A stretch of 64,000 bases of DNA from Evansella vedderi (GCF_030813435.1 NZ_JAUSUG010000019.1:1-64000), one strand, 5' to 3'. Numbered from the stretch's first letter, positions 17,518-26,634 are shown. The notes: generated from the sequence alone by a model not told the origin. Numbers and translations are program-made.

Positions 17518-18798
17518 CTATTCTCCTAATATATTAGGTAAAAATAAGGTAAGTTCTGGAACAAATGCAACGATAAATAAAATAACAAGCATTACTATAT
17601 AAAATGGTAATAGACCTTTGGTAGATTCTTCAATAGATATTCTGCCGATTGCTGACCCAACAAACAAAACTGTACCAACTGGAGGAGTAATTAATCCAAT
17701 GGCTAAACATAGAATTAAGACTACCCCAAAATGTACAGGGTCCATCCCTACCGCAGTTGCTACTGGTAATAAAATTGGCGTTGCAATTAAAATTAACGGT
17801 GCCATGTCCATGATCATTCCTAATGCTAATAGGATAATAACAATTAGTAAGATTGTTACGATATCATTTGGTGAAAGACTTATTAATGTGTTCGACACCA
17901 TTGCAGGTACTTTTAATAAAGCCAACAGCCATCCAAATGCAGAAGATGCAGCAATTAAGAATAGTACCATGGAAAGGGTTTTAAATGTACGCTGTAAAAT
18001 AACTCCCATTCTAGTGATCTTTATATCTCTATATACAAAGAAAGTAATGATAAATGCGTACAATGTTCCGATTGCAGCAGATTCAGTAACAGTAAAAAAA
18101 CCGCTAATAATACCACCAAGAATAATGACTGCAGTAAAAAGACCTAACAAACCTTCCCATACAATTCTGGGAATATCTTTTGCTTGAACAGCTTCTCCTT
18201 TTGGATAGTTTCTTTTAACTGAAAGAATGTAGGTAATTACCATTAATGCAAAACCAAGTAACAACCCTGGAACTAGTCCTCCCATAAATAGAGCCCCAAC
18301 GGATATACCACCAGCAGCTGTTGAGTAAATAATCATGTTATGACTTGGAGGAATCATAACTCCTTGAGCAGAACTAGAAATGGTTGTAGCAACAGCAAAA
18401 TTGGAATCATAACCTTGCTTTTTCATCATAGGAATCATAACGGAACCTACAGACGATGTATCAGCGATAGCAGAACCTGAAATACCGCCAAAAAAGGTAC
18501 TAGCCAATACATTCATCATTGCGAGACCGCCCCTGATCTTACCGATAATAACGTTAGATAAATTTATTAACCTTCGAGAAATTCCACCCTCATTCATTAT
18601 TTCCCCTGCTAAAACAAAGAAAGGTATCGCCAATAAAGAAAAGGAATTTAATCCCCCTACCATTCTTTGCATAAGGGCAGCTAGATTTATATCCATATAA
18701 AGTCCTGTAATTAAGGAAGATAAAATAAGGGCAAGGGCAATTGGAACTCTAAACATAATTAATAGTAAAAAACTGCCTAATAAAATTAAAACATCCAT
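17518..18798 (-). CDS. TRAP transporter large permease, DctM family
   Basis: This 426-residue integral membrane protein of the DctM/SiaM family has about twelve hydrophobic segments. Typical motifs are FRVPIALALILSS at the start, GGISGSAIADTSSVGSVMIPMM in the first half and the mirrored DMAPLILIATPILLPVATA and TPPVGTVLFVGSAIG in the second. With DctQ and DctP it forms a sodium-driven importer of organic or sugar acids. GAGGAG precedes the ATG. It is the last gene of the operon. Confidence 0.92.
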   Translation of the reverse strand: MDVLILLGSFLLLIMFRVPIALALILSSLITGLYMDINLAALMQRMVGGLNSFSLLAIPFFVLAGEIMNEGGISRRLINLSNVIIGKIRGGLAMMNVLASTFFGGISGSAIADTSSVGSVMIPMMKKQGYDSNFAVATTISSSAQGVMIPPSHNMIIYSTAAGGISVGALFMGGLVPGLLLGFALMVITYILSVKRNYPKGEAVQAKDIPRIVWEGLLGLFTAVIILGGIISGFFTVTESAAIGTLYAFIITFFVYRDIKITRMGVILQRTFKTLSMVLFLIAASSAFGWLLALLKVPAMVSNTLISLSPNDIVTILLIVIILLALGMIMDMAPLILIATPILLPVATAVGMDPVHFGVVLILCLAIGLITPPVGTVLFVGSAIGRISIEESTKGLLPFYIVMLVILFIVAFVPELTLFLPNILGE

Positions 18799-18802
18799 TT
18801 TC

Positions 18803-19300
18803 TCACTCCTCGATTACGTCATCTAGCTTCTGATGCATCCCTTTTCTAAATAACAACTCTATTCCATTGAAAGTAACAAAGGCTCCCGCTATAGGAATGA
18901 CAACATATAACATACTAGAAGGCATTCCTGTACCTGGCATCGTAGAAGTACTAGTCAAGACAGTAAATTGCCATCCGTAGTGAATCATAAGAATTCCAAA
19001 TCCAATGACCAATATTTTTGCAAAATAATCGAATGCATCCTGTACTTTTTCAGGAAGCTTATTGACCACAAGACCAACACCAATATGGACTTTTTCTTTA
19101 AACCCGTAAGCAATACCTAAGAAGCTCACCCATACAAACAGTAAGCGTGAAACTTCCTCACTCCATGCAGGTGCCGTACCAAGAACTTGCCTAGAAAATA
19201 CTTGATAAATAATAACCACTACCATTGCCGTTAGCAGCGTTAAGGAAGATACTAAAAGTATGCGGTCAAGACCGGTTTTGATCATTTTTACAACCTTCAT
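18803..19300 (-). CDS. TRAP transporter small permease, DctQ family
   Basis: The 165-residue, four-helix membrane subunit bridges DctP and DctM. SEEVSRLLFVWVSFLGIAYGF and the following KEKVHIG (21 and 7 residues apart in function) form the family signature, with the conserved tryptophan/acidic start of helix 2. The frame is open to 19360, but AAGGAGG lies 8 bases before the ATG at 19300, so I use this start. The DctM gene follows 4 bp after its stop. Confidence 0.87.
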   Translation of the reverse strand: MKVVKMIKTGLDRILLVSSLTLLTAMVVVIIYQVFSRQVLGTAPAWSEEVSRLLFVWVSFLGIAYGFKEKVHIGVGLVVNKLPEKVQDAFDYFAKILVIGFGILMIHYGWQFTVLTSTSTMPGTGMPSSMLYVVIPIAGAFVTFNGIELLFRKGMHQKLDDVIEE

Positions 19301-19326
19301 CGTTGAATCCTCCTTCATATAAACAG

Positions 19327-19358
19327 GAAAGTGGGAATACATCCCACCTTCCACTTTC
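19327..19358 (-). other. Hairpin between dctP and dctQ
   Basis: GAAAGTGG and CCACTTTC enclose a second small stem. There is no T-run. Such a hairpin after the binding-protein gene could stabilise the dctP message relative to the permease genes, as in other binding-protein operons. This is inference. Confidence 0.5.
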
Positions 19359-19367
19359 AATAAATAT

Positions 19368-20426
19368 TTATTGTGTTAATCTTTCAATCCATTCTTCAAA
19401 TTGAGCACCGTATTTGTCATAAACAGGTTGAACTGCTTCTCTCCATGGTGTAATATCATCCACTTCAATAAGCTCACTTCCTCCTTCAACAACTGCATTT
19501 TTAGCTTTCTCCGTTAGCTCAGCCCATGCTGCACGTTGGACAGCGACTGATTCTAATGCTGCTTCGCGGAAAATTTGTTGATCTTCTTCACTTAATTTGT
19601 CCCATAAGCTTTGTGATGCTAACAATACTTCAGGTGTTCCCTGGTAACCATTTACTGTAAAATATTTAGCAACTTGATAATGGTTGGTTGTGTAATAGCT
19701 CGGGAAGTTATTTTCCGCTCCATCAATTACGCCTGTTTGTAGTGCCGAATATACCTCACCAAACTCCATTGGTGTTGCTGAACCGCCTAGAGCTTCTACA
19801 ATATCAATGGCAAGTTCAGATGACTGTACGCGAATTTGCAACCCTTTCATATCTTCTGGAGTGCGAATTGGACGCTCCGAATTATAGAAGCTTCTTTCTC
19901 CTGAGTCATAAAAGGCAAGTCCTACTAAATTAGATCCATCAAGTGTAGCCAAAAGATCTTGACCAACTTCCCCGTTTAGCTTTTCCCATTTTGCTTCTTC
20001 ATCATCAAATAAGTATGGCATGGAAAGAACTCCAATTTGGTCGGAGAACTGCGTTAATGGAATAGCGTTAACACGTGCAAGCTCAATAGTCCCTAGCTGT
20101 ACTTGCTCAAGGACCTGTGATTCTTGTCCTAATTGTCCACCTGCATATACTTCAATTTTATATCTACCGTTTGTCTTTTCTTCTACCAATCTAGCAAATT
20201 CTTTATTACCTATTGTAGTTGGATAATCTTCAGGGTGATTTTCAGCTAGTCTTAACGTTACCGTTTCGACAGCTTCTTCTGTCCCTTCCGATGTTTCTTC
20301 ATCAGCGCTTCCGTTTCCATTATCAGTTTCAGTGTCATTTGCTGGTGAATCATTTCCTCCACATGCTACTAGCACGATTGCTGCTAAGAACAGCATGGAT
20401 AATAAAGTAAGTAACCTTTTCTTCAT
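19368..20426 (-). CDS. TRAP transporter substrate-binding lipoprotein, DctP family
   Basis: This 352-residue extracytoplasmic binding protein has a lipobox (VLVAC near residue 21) followed by an acidic, Asn/Glu-rich linker, then the DctP fold. The conserved ligand arginine lies in LQIRVQSSEL, and QTGVIDGAENNFPSYY is the typical late motif. DGAENN forms occur in sugar-acid binders of this family, and the context (beta-glucuronidase, lar/gluconokinase operon, same operator) suggests a hexuronate or hexonate. The ligand is inferred. It is the first gene of dctPQM. Confidence 0.9.
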   Translation of the reverse strand: MKKRLLTLLSMLFLAAIVLVACGGNDSPANDTETDNGNGSADEETSEGTEEAVETVTLRLAENHPEDYPTTIGNKEFARLVEEKTNGRYKIEVYAGGQLGQESQVLEQVQLGTIELARVNAIPLTQFSDQIGVLSMPYLFDDEEAKWEKLNGEVGQDLLATLDGSNLVGLAFYDSGERSFYNSERPIRTPEDMKGLQIRVQSSELAIDIVEALGGSATPMEFGEVYSALQTGVIDGAENNFPSYYTTNHYQVAKYFTVNGYQGTPEVLLASQSLWDKLSEEDQQIFREAALESVAVQRAAWAELTEKAKNAVVEGGSELIEVDDITPWREAVQPVYDKYGAQFEEWIERLTQ

Positions 20427-20460
20427 CCTTTAATCCCCCTTGATAATTATTAATCTCAAC

Positions 20461-20491
20461 ATTATAGTTTGTTTGGCGAACAAACTATAAT
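20461..20491. promoter_or_regulatory. Palindromic operator upstream of dctPQM
   Basis: 13-bp perfect arms ATTATAGTTTGTT / AACAAACTATAAT lie around a 5-bp centre, and the core is TTTGTTTGGCGAACAAA. It is placed 35 bp upstream of the dctP start and overlaps where a promoter would lie. Confidence 0.8.
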
Positions 20492-20507
20492 GTAAGTCTA
20501 TTATAAA

Positions 20508-20522
20508 TGTAACCGCTTTACC
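20508..20522. promoter_or_regulatory. cre-like box (CcpA) upstream of dctPQM
   Basis: TGTAACCGCTTTACC fits the WTGNAANCGNWNNCW consensus well. It lies next to the palindromic operator, as at several other loci in this window. Confidence 0.65.
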
Positions 20523-20569
20523 TTTTCAAGCTTTATTTTAAATTTTTAAAAAATATTATTTTTTTGATC

Positions 20570-21190
20570 CTAAATCTCTTTCCCTATCAATTCTGCTTGG
20601 ATAATATATCGGTCCGGCGCATTACCAATAAAGTTAAATGGATAGCAGGTTGTTAAAGTTAATATTGCATTATCTTTTCTAACAATAACTGTACGATCTT
20701 CAGCATCCGTTATCCATATATCTTTTACTTCATATATATAATGTACACCATCATAAACAACGGTAATCTCGTCACCTTCTTTTACATCCCCTAACTCTCG
20801 AAATACAGTATCTCGATGGCCGCTTACTACTGTATGGCGAAGCTGGTCAGGCGTTGTTGTCCATTCACTAACATACATACCTACCCCTTGATCTAAAGTG
20901 TCGTCATCAGTACCCCAATACACGGAATAGGATTTTCCAATTACCGGTATACGAAGTTCTGCCATTTCCTCACCTTTGTAAAAACGACTCATTTCATCAC
21001 TCATAATTGGAATGTCAGGGAACGAGATTTCCTCGCGGTTTTTATTTAATTGTTTGATAGGTTTTGCTTGCACTACAACTTCTTCTGCTGCTATATTTTT
21101 CACCGCTTTCCTACCTTCATACCATTGGAAACCACTGTAACCAGAAACACTTAACCCTATCACTATGACAACAATAAGGAGTTTATTCAT
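20570..21190 (-). CDS. Class D sortase
   Basis: This 206-residue membrane-bound transpeptidase has an N-terminal signal anchor (residues 3-20). The catalytic His is in VVSGHRDTVF, Cys in TLTTCYPFNF and Arg in GNAPDRYI, in the spacing of class D enzymes such as B. subtilis YhcS, which recognises LPDTS/LPDTA. The gene directly upstream (stop 95 bp away) encodes a protein with an LPDTS motif, so it probably anchors that protein to the cell wall. A GC-rich hairpin (about 21216-21243) lies between the two genes. Confidence 0.9.
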   Translation of the reverse strand: MNKLLIVVIVIGLSVSGYSGFQWYEGRKAVKNIAAEEVVVQAKPIKQLNKNREEISFPDIPIMSDEMSRFYKGEEMAELRIPVIGKSYSVYWGTDDDTLDQGVGMYVSEWTTTPDQLRHTVVSGHRDTVFRELGDVKEGDEITVVYDGVHYIYEVKDIWITDAEDRTVIVRKDNAILTLTTCYPFNFIGNAPDRYIIQAELIGKEI

Positions 21191-21285
21191 ATATCCTGCC
21201 CCATTTATTAATAGGATAGGGGGACCTAATTACAAGTTCCCCCTTCATATACATTTAGACTAACCCTATCGAGTCTACTTAGTTT

Positions 21286-23808
21286 CTAAACTTGTAGTGC
21301 ACGCTTACGTCTATAGAACAACAAACCACCAATACCAGCTAGAGTGATTAAGAGTCCTATTAAAACCATATTAGGGTAATTAGTAGAAGTATCCGGAAGT
21401 CTACCCCCTACTTCATCACCTTTATTCTCTTTCTCATCTTTATCTTTTGCTACCTTTTTAGTGTCTTTTCCATCTTTTCTATCTTTTCCATCTTTTCCAT
21501 CTTTTCCATCTTTTCCATCTTTACCGTCTTGGCCATCTTGACCATCTTTACCGTCTTGACCATCTTGGCCATCTTGACCATCTTGGCCATCTTGACCATC
21601 TTGACCATCTTGGCCATCTTGGCCGTCTTGACCATCTTGGCCATCTTGACCATCTTGGCCATCTTGATCCTCTTCATAGGAGAGACCAAATCCATACAAG
21701 TACTGATCACCAGCAGAGTTAGTATAAGCATAAGATGGATCTAGCTCATTATTAACGTATCCAGGAATATCTCCTGCAGCGTTTGCAATTGCTTCTGCAC
21801 TTGAAGGAATCGTGAATGGTAATAAACCTGTTGGGTTATGATGGCCTCGGACTACATCCCATAATGCTTCAGCTTTAGTACCATAAGTTCCAATAACAGC
21901 TGCAGCATTTTCTTCAATTGACTCAAATAGCCATGGGCTTGTCAAATTAATAGCTGTAATTGTTGGAACTGTTTGTTGAATTTCTACGATTCTATCAACA
22001 TCTTCAATGCCAGTTCCTGGCCCTACTGTGATCGTAACATTATTGTCCCACATAGCTTGAACTGGTTCTACCATCAGTAAAGCATGAGTTGCTTCTTCAA
22101 GATCCTGAGTTATTGTGATAGCACCATCATAAGTCTTAAATAATTCGATTAACCCTTTTGTTGCTTCAGTGTCATCATCCCTATGAGAGATCCTTTCAAC
22201 GTAGAGTACAACTTCATCAGCAATATCATCACTTAATGGTAATATATTGTCCTCATTTTTCATTAGTGTAATAGCCTGACGGTGTGCTTCATCTGCTCTT
22301 TCTTGGGCTTCTGGTCGGTCTACAACTTCAAGTGCATTCAATGGATCTACGTAAGGGTTTTCAAATAAACCTAATTTAAACATATCTGTAAGTAAGCGAG
22401 ATACAGCTTCATCAATTCTTTCTTCTGAAACTAATCCTTTTTCAACTGTTTCAACAATAATGTCTGGATTAGAATTTCCAGAAATAATATCTGTTCCTGC
22501 ATTAATGGCTATTGCAAATCTTTCTACTTCTGGTAAATGTTCGAGACCAAAAGCTCTTCTATTAACGGCACTTGTATCAGAGTTAATATATCCTTTAAAG
22601 CCCCATTCTTCACGTAAAAGGTCATTGATAAAGGCTTTATTAAACGTAAACCCTACTTCTTCAAACTGCTGATTTTCACTAAACCAAGGCAGTCCTTGAT
22701 CTGCACTTAGCTCATTACTTGGAAATGAGTAGTAAGGCATAAGTGAGCTAACACCAGCGTTAACAACTGCTTTAAAAGGTACGAGATGGTAATCTAGTAA
22801 ACTTCCTGGAGTTGGGTATGGATTTCTTTGTCCTTCTGGGAAGTGCGGGTCAATACCATCTTCACGAGCCCCTCCACCTGGGAAGTGTTTTACTGTTTTA
22901 GCAATACTATGTGGACCAAGTTCTTCTCCTTGGAACCCTTTTACTAATGCTACCATCATATCTGCAGCAAGGTAAGGTTCTTCACCGAAAGTTTCCTCAA
23001 TTCTAGACCATAACGGATCTGTTGCAAGGTCAGCAGTATATCCATAAATTTTGCGGATTCCCATCGCTCTCCATTCTTCCCTTGCAAATTCAGCAAACTC
23101 TCTTACAAGTCCTACATCACGTGTAGCTGCTAAACCTAATTGTCCAGGCCAATAAGAGTGTTGACCCGGCTCATCAACAACATCTGTATAATCAGTTGAT
23201 GGATGGTTACGCGGGTTGGATGTAACCACTACTGGAATCCCCAGTGGTTCACTCTCTGCCAATTCTTGTAGCTGGTTCACATATTGTGCTACTATATCAG
23301 CCCTTTCCGTTGTACGGAAGATCGTATGTCGCATACCTCGATCGATGATTAAATTGTCATCATCAGCTACAAACTTTCCTGGTCCAAGATCATGATTCAT
23401 TCGATGGGTATTAATGTTCATTAATGATGCTTTTTGTCTAAGAGTCATTTGTGATAGTAAGTCTTCGACACGCTCTTCAATTGGTAGTCTCCAGTCCTCG
23501 TAAGGATCAAGTACACCGTTACGATTTAAATCCTTGAAAGGTAGTCCATCGGAAGAAATAATGATGTCTTCATCCGCTATACCAAGTGTAACTTCACCAC
23601 CGGCATTTAGGTAAATGATTTCATCGTAAGTAAAACTATTTTCTCCACCAGACTCACGCTGTTCAGGAGGAACGTAACCAAATTCTTCTCTCCAATCAGC
23701 ACTAACGGACATGTACGGTACAAATAAGGACACAGCAAGAGTAGATACGATAACTTTTTTCATCTGTTTCTTAATTTTCGTTATTTTTTGTTTGTTAAAA
23801 AACTTCAT
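21286..23808 (-). CDS. Secreted, wall-anchored GH3 glycosidase with collagen-like stalk
   Basis: The 840-residue protein starts with a signal peptide (AVSLFVPYMSVSA, cleavage near residue 37). A GH3 domain pair follows (about 60-700), with VKHFPGGGAR and the candidate nucleophile Asp in GYINSDTSAVN. After it comes a stalk of about twenty GQD/GKD triplets (about 713-780), a Lys/Asp-rich linker, the sorting motif LPDTS (about 804), a membrane helix and a RRKR tail. The domain is probably a beta-glucosidase or beta-xylosidase type, substrate unknown. AGGAGAGG precedes the ATG. The adjacent sortase is the likely anchoring enzyme. A cytosolic paralogue is at 36448-38490. Confidence 0.9.
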   Translation of the reverse strand: MKFFNKQKITKIKKQMKKVIVSTLAVSLFVPYMSVSADWREEFGYVPPEQRESGGENSFTYDEIIYLNAGGEVTLGIADEDIIISSDGLPFKDLNRNGVLDPYEDWRLPIEERVEDLLSQMTLRQKASLMNINTHRMNHDLGPGKFVADDDNLIIDRGMRHTIFRTTERADIVAQYVNQLQELAESEPLGIPVVVTSNPRNHPSTDYTDVVDEPGQHSYWPGQLGLAATRDVGLVREFAEFAREEWRAMGIRKIYGYTADLATDPLWSRIEETFGEEPYLAADMMVALVKGFQGEELGPHSIAKTVKHFPGGGAREDGIDPHFPEGQRNPYPTPGSLLDYHLVPFKAVVNAGVSSLMPYYSFPSNELSADQGLPWFSENQQFEEVGFTFNKAFINDLLREEWGFKGYINSDTSAVNRRAFGLEHLPEVERFAIAINAGTDIISGNSNPDIIVETVEKGLVSEERIDEAVSRLLTDMFKLGLFENPYVDPLNALEVVDRPEAQERADEAHRQAITLMKNEDNILPLSDDIADEVVLYVERISHRDDDTEATKGLIELFKTYDGAITITQDLEEATHALLMVEPVQAMWDNNVTITVGPGTGIEDVDRIVEIQQTVPTITAINLTSPWLFESIEENAAAVIGTYGTKAEALWDVVRGHHNPTGLLPFTIPSSAEAIANAAGDIPGYVNNELDPSYAYTNSAGDQYLYGFGLSYEEDQDGQDGQDGQDGQDGQDGQDGQDGQDGQDGQDGQDGQDGKDGQDGQDGKDGKDGKDGKDGKDRKDGKDTKKVAKDKDEKENKGDEVGGRLPDTSTNYPNMVLIGLLITLAGIGGLLFYRRKRALQV
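21468..21672 (-). repeat. 9-bp tandem repeat encoding the GQD/GKD stalk
   Basis: About twenty 9-base units of the types CATCTTGAC, CATCTTGGC and CATCTTTTC (plus strand) are arranged head to tail. The array encodes Gly-X-Asp triplets, i.e. collagen-like spacing with Gly at every third residue. Arrays of this kind change length by slippage. Confidence 0.9.
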
Positions 23809-24275
23809 CTCAACATTCCTCTCCTTTAATGGTTATTCTATTTATTACGAACTGATAGAACTAAAAATCGTCACCTCCTTAAAATTAAATGATGAGTTTT
23901 GTTTTATTAAAGAGATATTTCCCCTTTAAAACCCTTTAAAAGCTCGTAAAAGTCTTATTATCGTGATAAAGAGGAAACACTCATTTAAACCAACTAAAAA
24001 CATACGAAAACTAGTATTTAATATTAAACCAATCCCATTTCCAACTATTATTGTTAATGATTTTTTTCAGTAAATTATAAATATACTGAAATATAATAAT
24101 AGAACTGCAGAAAATATTTTTATTCTAACAATTAGTATTAGAAATTTAAATTCTGAGAAACTTAAATATTCCCAAAATATGTATTATAATAAAGTGATAG
24201 AGAATTAATACAACGAGAGATCATAGATTAAGATTATATAAAAAACTTTTTATTTTAAGCTATGTTAAACTTTGA

Positions 24276-24550
24276 TGTTGATTTTCGCTGCAGATACTTG
24301 CTTTCCCCGGGCAACGCTTCAGCCGTTGCATTTCGAGGCCACTGAATAAGGACGTTTTTTCCCTTTTTCAGTGGCCTCGAAGCAATCAGCGAAGCCGTTG
24401 CAAGTTTTTAAAGCCTGCTATGAGTGGTTTTTTCATAGCCGGCGCGCAACGCGCGGAGCGATTGCTATTTTCTCGGCGAAAAATATAAGACTTTTTCAGT
24501 GGCCTCTTGCATTTCCCGCAGGAGTCTCGTATCTTCTGCTCAAATCAACA
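24276..24550. mobile_element. MITE-like element A
   Basis: This 275-bp non-coding element is bounded by TGTTGATTT and its inverse AAATCAACA. Its central ~110 bp are almost identical to element B at 38602-38911 and fold into nested hairpins (AGCAATC ... GATTGCT outside, a CTATGA / TCATAG stem inside). It carries no transposase. It lies in the 1.34-kb gap 23809-25150, which otherwise holds an operator, a cre box and a sortase remnant. Confidence 0.75.
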
Positions 24551-24640
24551 GTGTAAAAAAATCAACAGTATCCTTTAAACATAGGCTTATTTTAAAGAAA
24601 GAATTTTAAATCTAATTAAGATTTTATTAGATTCCATTAG

Positions 24641-24657
24641 TTTGTTTGAAAAACAAA
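24641..24657. promoter_or_regulatory. Palindromic operator far upstream of the GH3/sortase genes
   Basis: TTTGTTTGAAAAACAAA matches the family core. No gene starts near it. The next gene downstream on the minus strand is the GH3 gene, 833 bp away, with MITE-like element A in between. Confidence 0.7.
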
Positions 24658-24678
24658 CAATCTATGACCTTATATTAA

Positions 24679-24693
24679 ATGTAAACGCTTCAT
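24679..24693. promoter_or_regulatory. cre box beside the operator
   Basis: ATGTAAACGCTTCAT closely fits the CcpA cre consensus. It has the same arrangement (operator, about 20 bp, cre) as at 31878-31929 and 33933-33985. Confidence 0.7.
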
Positions 24694-24766
24694 TTTTCAA
24701 CTGTTTTTTTGTTTTTTTTACACTTTTTTAAAAAATCCTACTTGTTCGACAATTTAAGTGCTATTT

Positions 24767-24823
24767 ATTGAATATTCAACTCCCTTCCTTCATACCACTG
24801 GCAACCACTGTAACATGAAAAGC
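24767..24823 (-). pseudogene. Remnant of a second sortase gene (N-terminal fragment)
   Basis: On the minus strand this reads CYSGCQWYEGREL. The intact sortase at 20570-21190 has GYSGFQWYEGRKA at residues 17-29. A stop follows five codons later. DNA similarity is also clear (CTTCATACCACTGGCAACCA here against CTTCATACCATTGGAAACCA). It is a short decayed copy. Confidence 0.6.
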
Positions 24824-25101
24824 CCTTTTTATAAAAATGTGTGAGGTTGTAGATGTGAAAATTTTATAAGTTTTAGAAGATAGATTTTATTAGGTTGTTC
24901 AAGCGTTTTTTGAATTAATTTTCCGAATAATATTAATCAGACTTTTATCCTGTTACTCTATTTTTAAAATTTCACATATTATACGTAGATTGTACTAAAA
25001 TCAATAGTACTAAACACACAAAAGTTAAAATACATTTAAAGTTTCATGGCTAAATAAGTATTTTTTCTCATTTTAAATTTAAAATAAGATTTTGAATAAA
25101 A

Positions 25102-25142
25102 ACAGCCTTCCTAACAACTTTTTCAAGTCCCTGGAAGGCTGT
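25102..25142 (-). terminator. Terminator of the first GPH transporter gene
   Basis: ACAGCCTTCC / GGAAGGCTGT close a 21-base loop, and the minus strand continues with TTTTTATT. It starts 9 bp after the stop codon. Confidence 0.85.
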
Positions 25143-25150
25143 CCATTCTT

Positions 25151-26512
25151 TTATTTATCTGAAAGATCTGCAGCAATTTTTTCAAATTTTTTATCATCTA
25201 ATGTGTAACCAAATTTAAAGATAAGGAAGCAGATAAGACATGCAATGGCTGGAAAGAGTACCATCATGACTTCAATTCCTATTAACGTATCAAGAGTTTG
25301 CTCTACATTAGGAACATAACCGATAACAGCTAGCCCCATTGCAGCGACAAACCCAGCGGCTGCTTGAGACATTTTCCTCATAAAACTGTACATTGAATAA
25401 GTTGTCCCTTCTTGTCTGACTCCCGTTTTCCACTCTCCATAATCAATAACGTCAGAGATAAATGCCCAAACGAGCATATTCGGAACCATTATACCTAACA
25501 TACCGATAACTAAAAGGGTGAACACGGTTAAAGGAGTTGTTGGTAAAATAAATAAGAGAGCCATCGCAATCGTTCCAACTAAAAATCCAGCTAATGTAAT
25601 TGTTTTCTTACCAAACTTCGCTGCTAACTTCGGTATAAAGAGGACGATGACTACTGTACCAACGATATTTAGTACATTGTATATTGGAAATAGCATTTGA
25701 TTCCCTAAATTATAAGTGAAGTAAAAAAGTCCGACTGATTGGTTTATTAACATTGCCATTAAAATGAAAAAGGACATAATGGATAAGGCTAAAAACGGAC
25801 CATTTTTCACTACTCGGGTAAACATTTTGAAGTTCATTTTTTCAGGCTTAGCTGATTCAACAGGTTTGATTCGCTCCTTCGTATTCTTATATGTCACAAA
25901 ATAGCAAATTACAGCAACTACCCCGAACATAGCTACAACAGCAGGATAACCTATTTGTTCAGAAGGAAACAACGAAACAAGAGGAATGACTAGCACCCCA
26001 ACTGCAAACATACCTACCATGGAACCTAATCCACGGAATGAAGATAAAGCAGAGCGATCCACTGGATTTCTAGTCATAACCGAAGCAAGTGACCCATAAG
26101 GAATATTTATTGCTGTATATGCCATACCGAACAAAATATAGGTAATATAGGCATAAATTAGTTTTCCAGTATAGGGAAAATCTGGTGTAATAAATAATAA
26201 TACAGCCATCACCACTACTGGGATACCAGCCCATTTCATATAGGGTCTGAATCTTCCCTCTGGATTATTTCTACCATAGCGGTCAATTAATGCCCCCATC
26301 ATTGGATCATTAACAGCATCCCAGATCCTCGCAACTAAAAACAATGTCCCTACCGCTGCAGCGGTTATCCCAAATACATCTGTATAGAAAACTAACAGGT
26401 ACGTTGTCACCATCGCAAATGTTAAATTATTTGCCGTGTCCCCTATCGCATAGGATACTTTCTCTTTTAAACCTAACCTTTCTTCTGATTTATTGTTTTC
26501 TATATTTTCCAT
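25151..26512 (-). CDS. GPH-family sugar:cation symporter 1 (MFS)
   Basis: This membrane protein of 453 residues has 12 predicted helices of the glycoside-pentoside-hexuronide family. Typical motifs are SYAIGDTANNLTF at the start, RIWDAVNDPMMGALIDR after helix 2, and SDVIDYGEWKTGVRQEGTTYSMYSF (read in two parts) in the second half. Its natural cargo is probably a glycoside or hexuronide. The ATG at 26512 has AGAGG; an upstream in-frame TTG at 26539 follows GGGGGAG and is a real alternative. An AraC activator is transcribed divergently, which suggests local control. Confidence 0.9.
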   Translation of the reverse strand: MENIENNKSEERLGLKEKVSYAIGDTANNLTFAMVTTYLLVFYTDVFGITAAAVGTLFLVARIWDAVNDPMMGALIDRYGRNNPEGRFRPYMKWAGIPVVVMAVLLFITPDFPYTGKLIYAYITYILFGMAYTAINIPYGSLASVMTRNPVDRSALSSFRGLGSMVGMFAVGVLVIPLVSLFPSEQIGYPAVVAMFGVVAVICYFVTYKNTKERIKPVESAKPEKMNFKMFTRVVKNGPFLALSIMSFFILMAMLINQSVGLFYFTYNLGNQMLFPIYNVLNIVGTVVIVLFIPKLAAKFGKKTITLAGFLVGTIAMALLFILPTTPLTVFTLLVIGMLGIMVPNMLVWAFISDVIDYGEWKTGVRQEGTTYSMYSFMRKMSQAAAGFVAAMGLAVIGYVPNVEQTLDTLIGIEVMMVLFPAIACLICFLIFKFGYTLDDKKFEKIAADLSDK

Positions 26513-26634
26513 AGTAATTACCTCTTTCTGACTTTGCAATTAAATCTCCCCCTGACTTGCAATCGATTTCACAATTGAATTATACTAAATCAGTAGCATT
26601 TTCATTAGGATAATATTATCATTTTACGGACTTA

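Noticed and set aside
21450-21744. Long repetitive ORFs in other frames over the stalk region
   Set aside because: They are shadows of the 9-bp repeat, which lacks stops in several frames. The GH3 frame is the coding one.
24276-24550. CRISPR array
   Set aside because: The repeats here and elsewhere in the window are MITE-like or tandem. None shows regular repeats of 24-40 bp with unique spacers, and no cas genes are present.
24371-24556. 61-codon ORF in the gap before the GPH gene
   Set aside because: It lies inside MITE-like element A and has no ribosome site or homologue.
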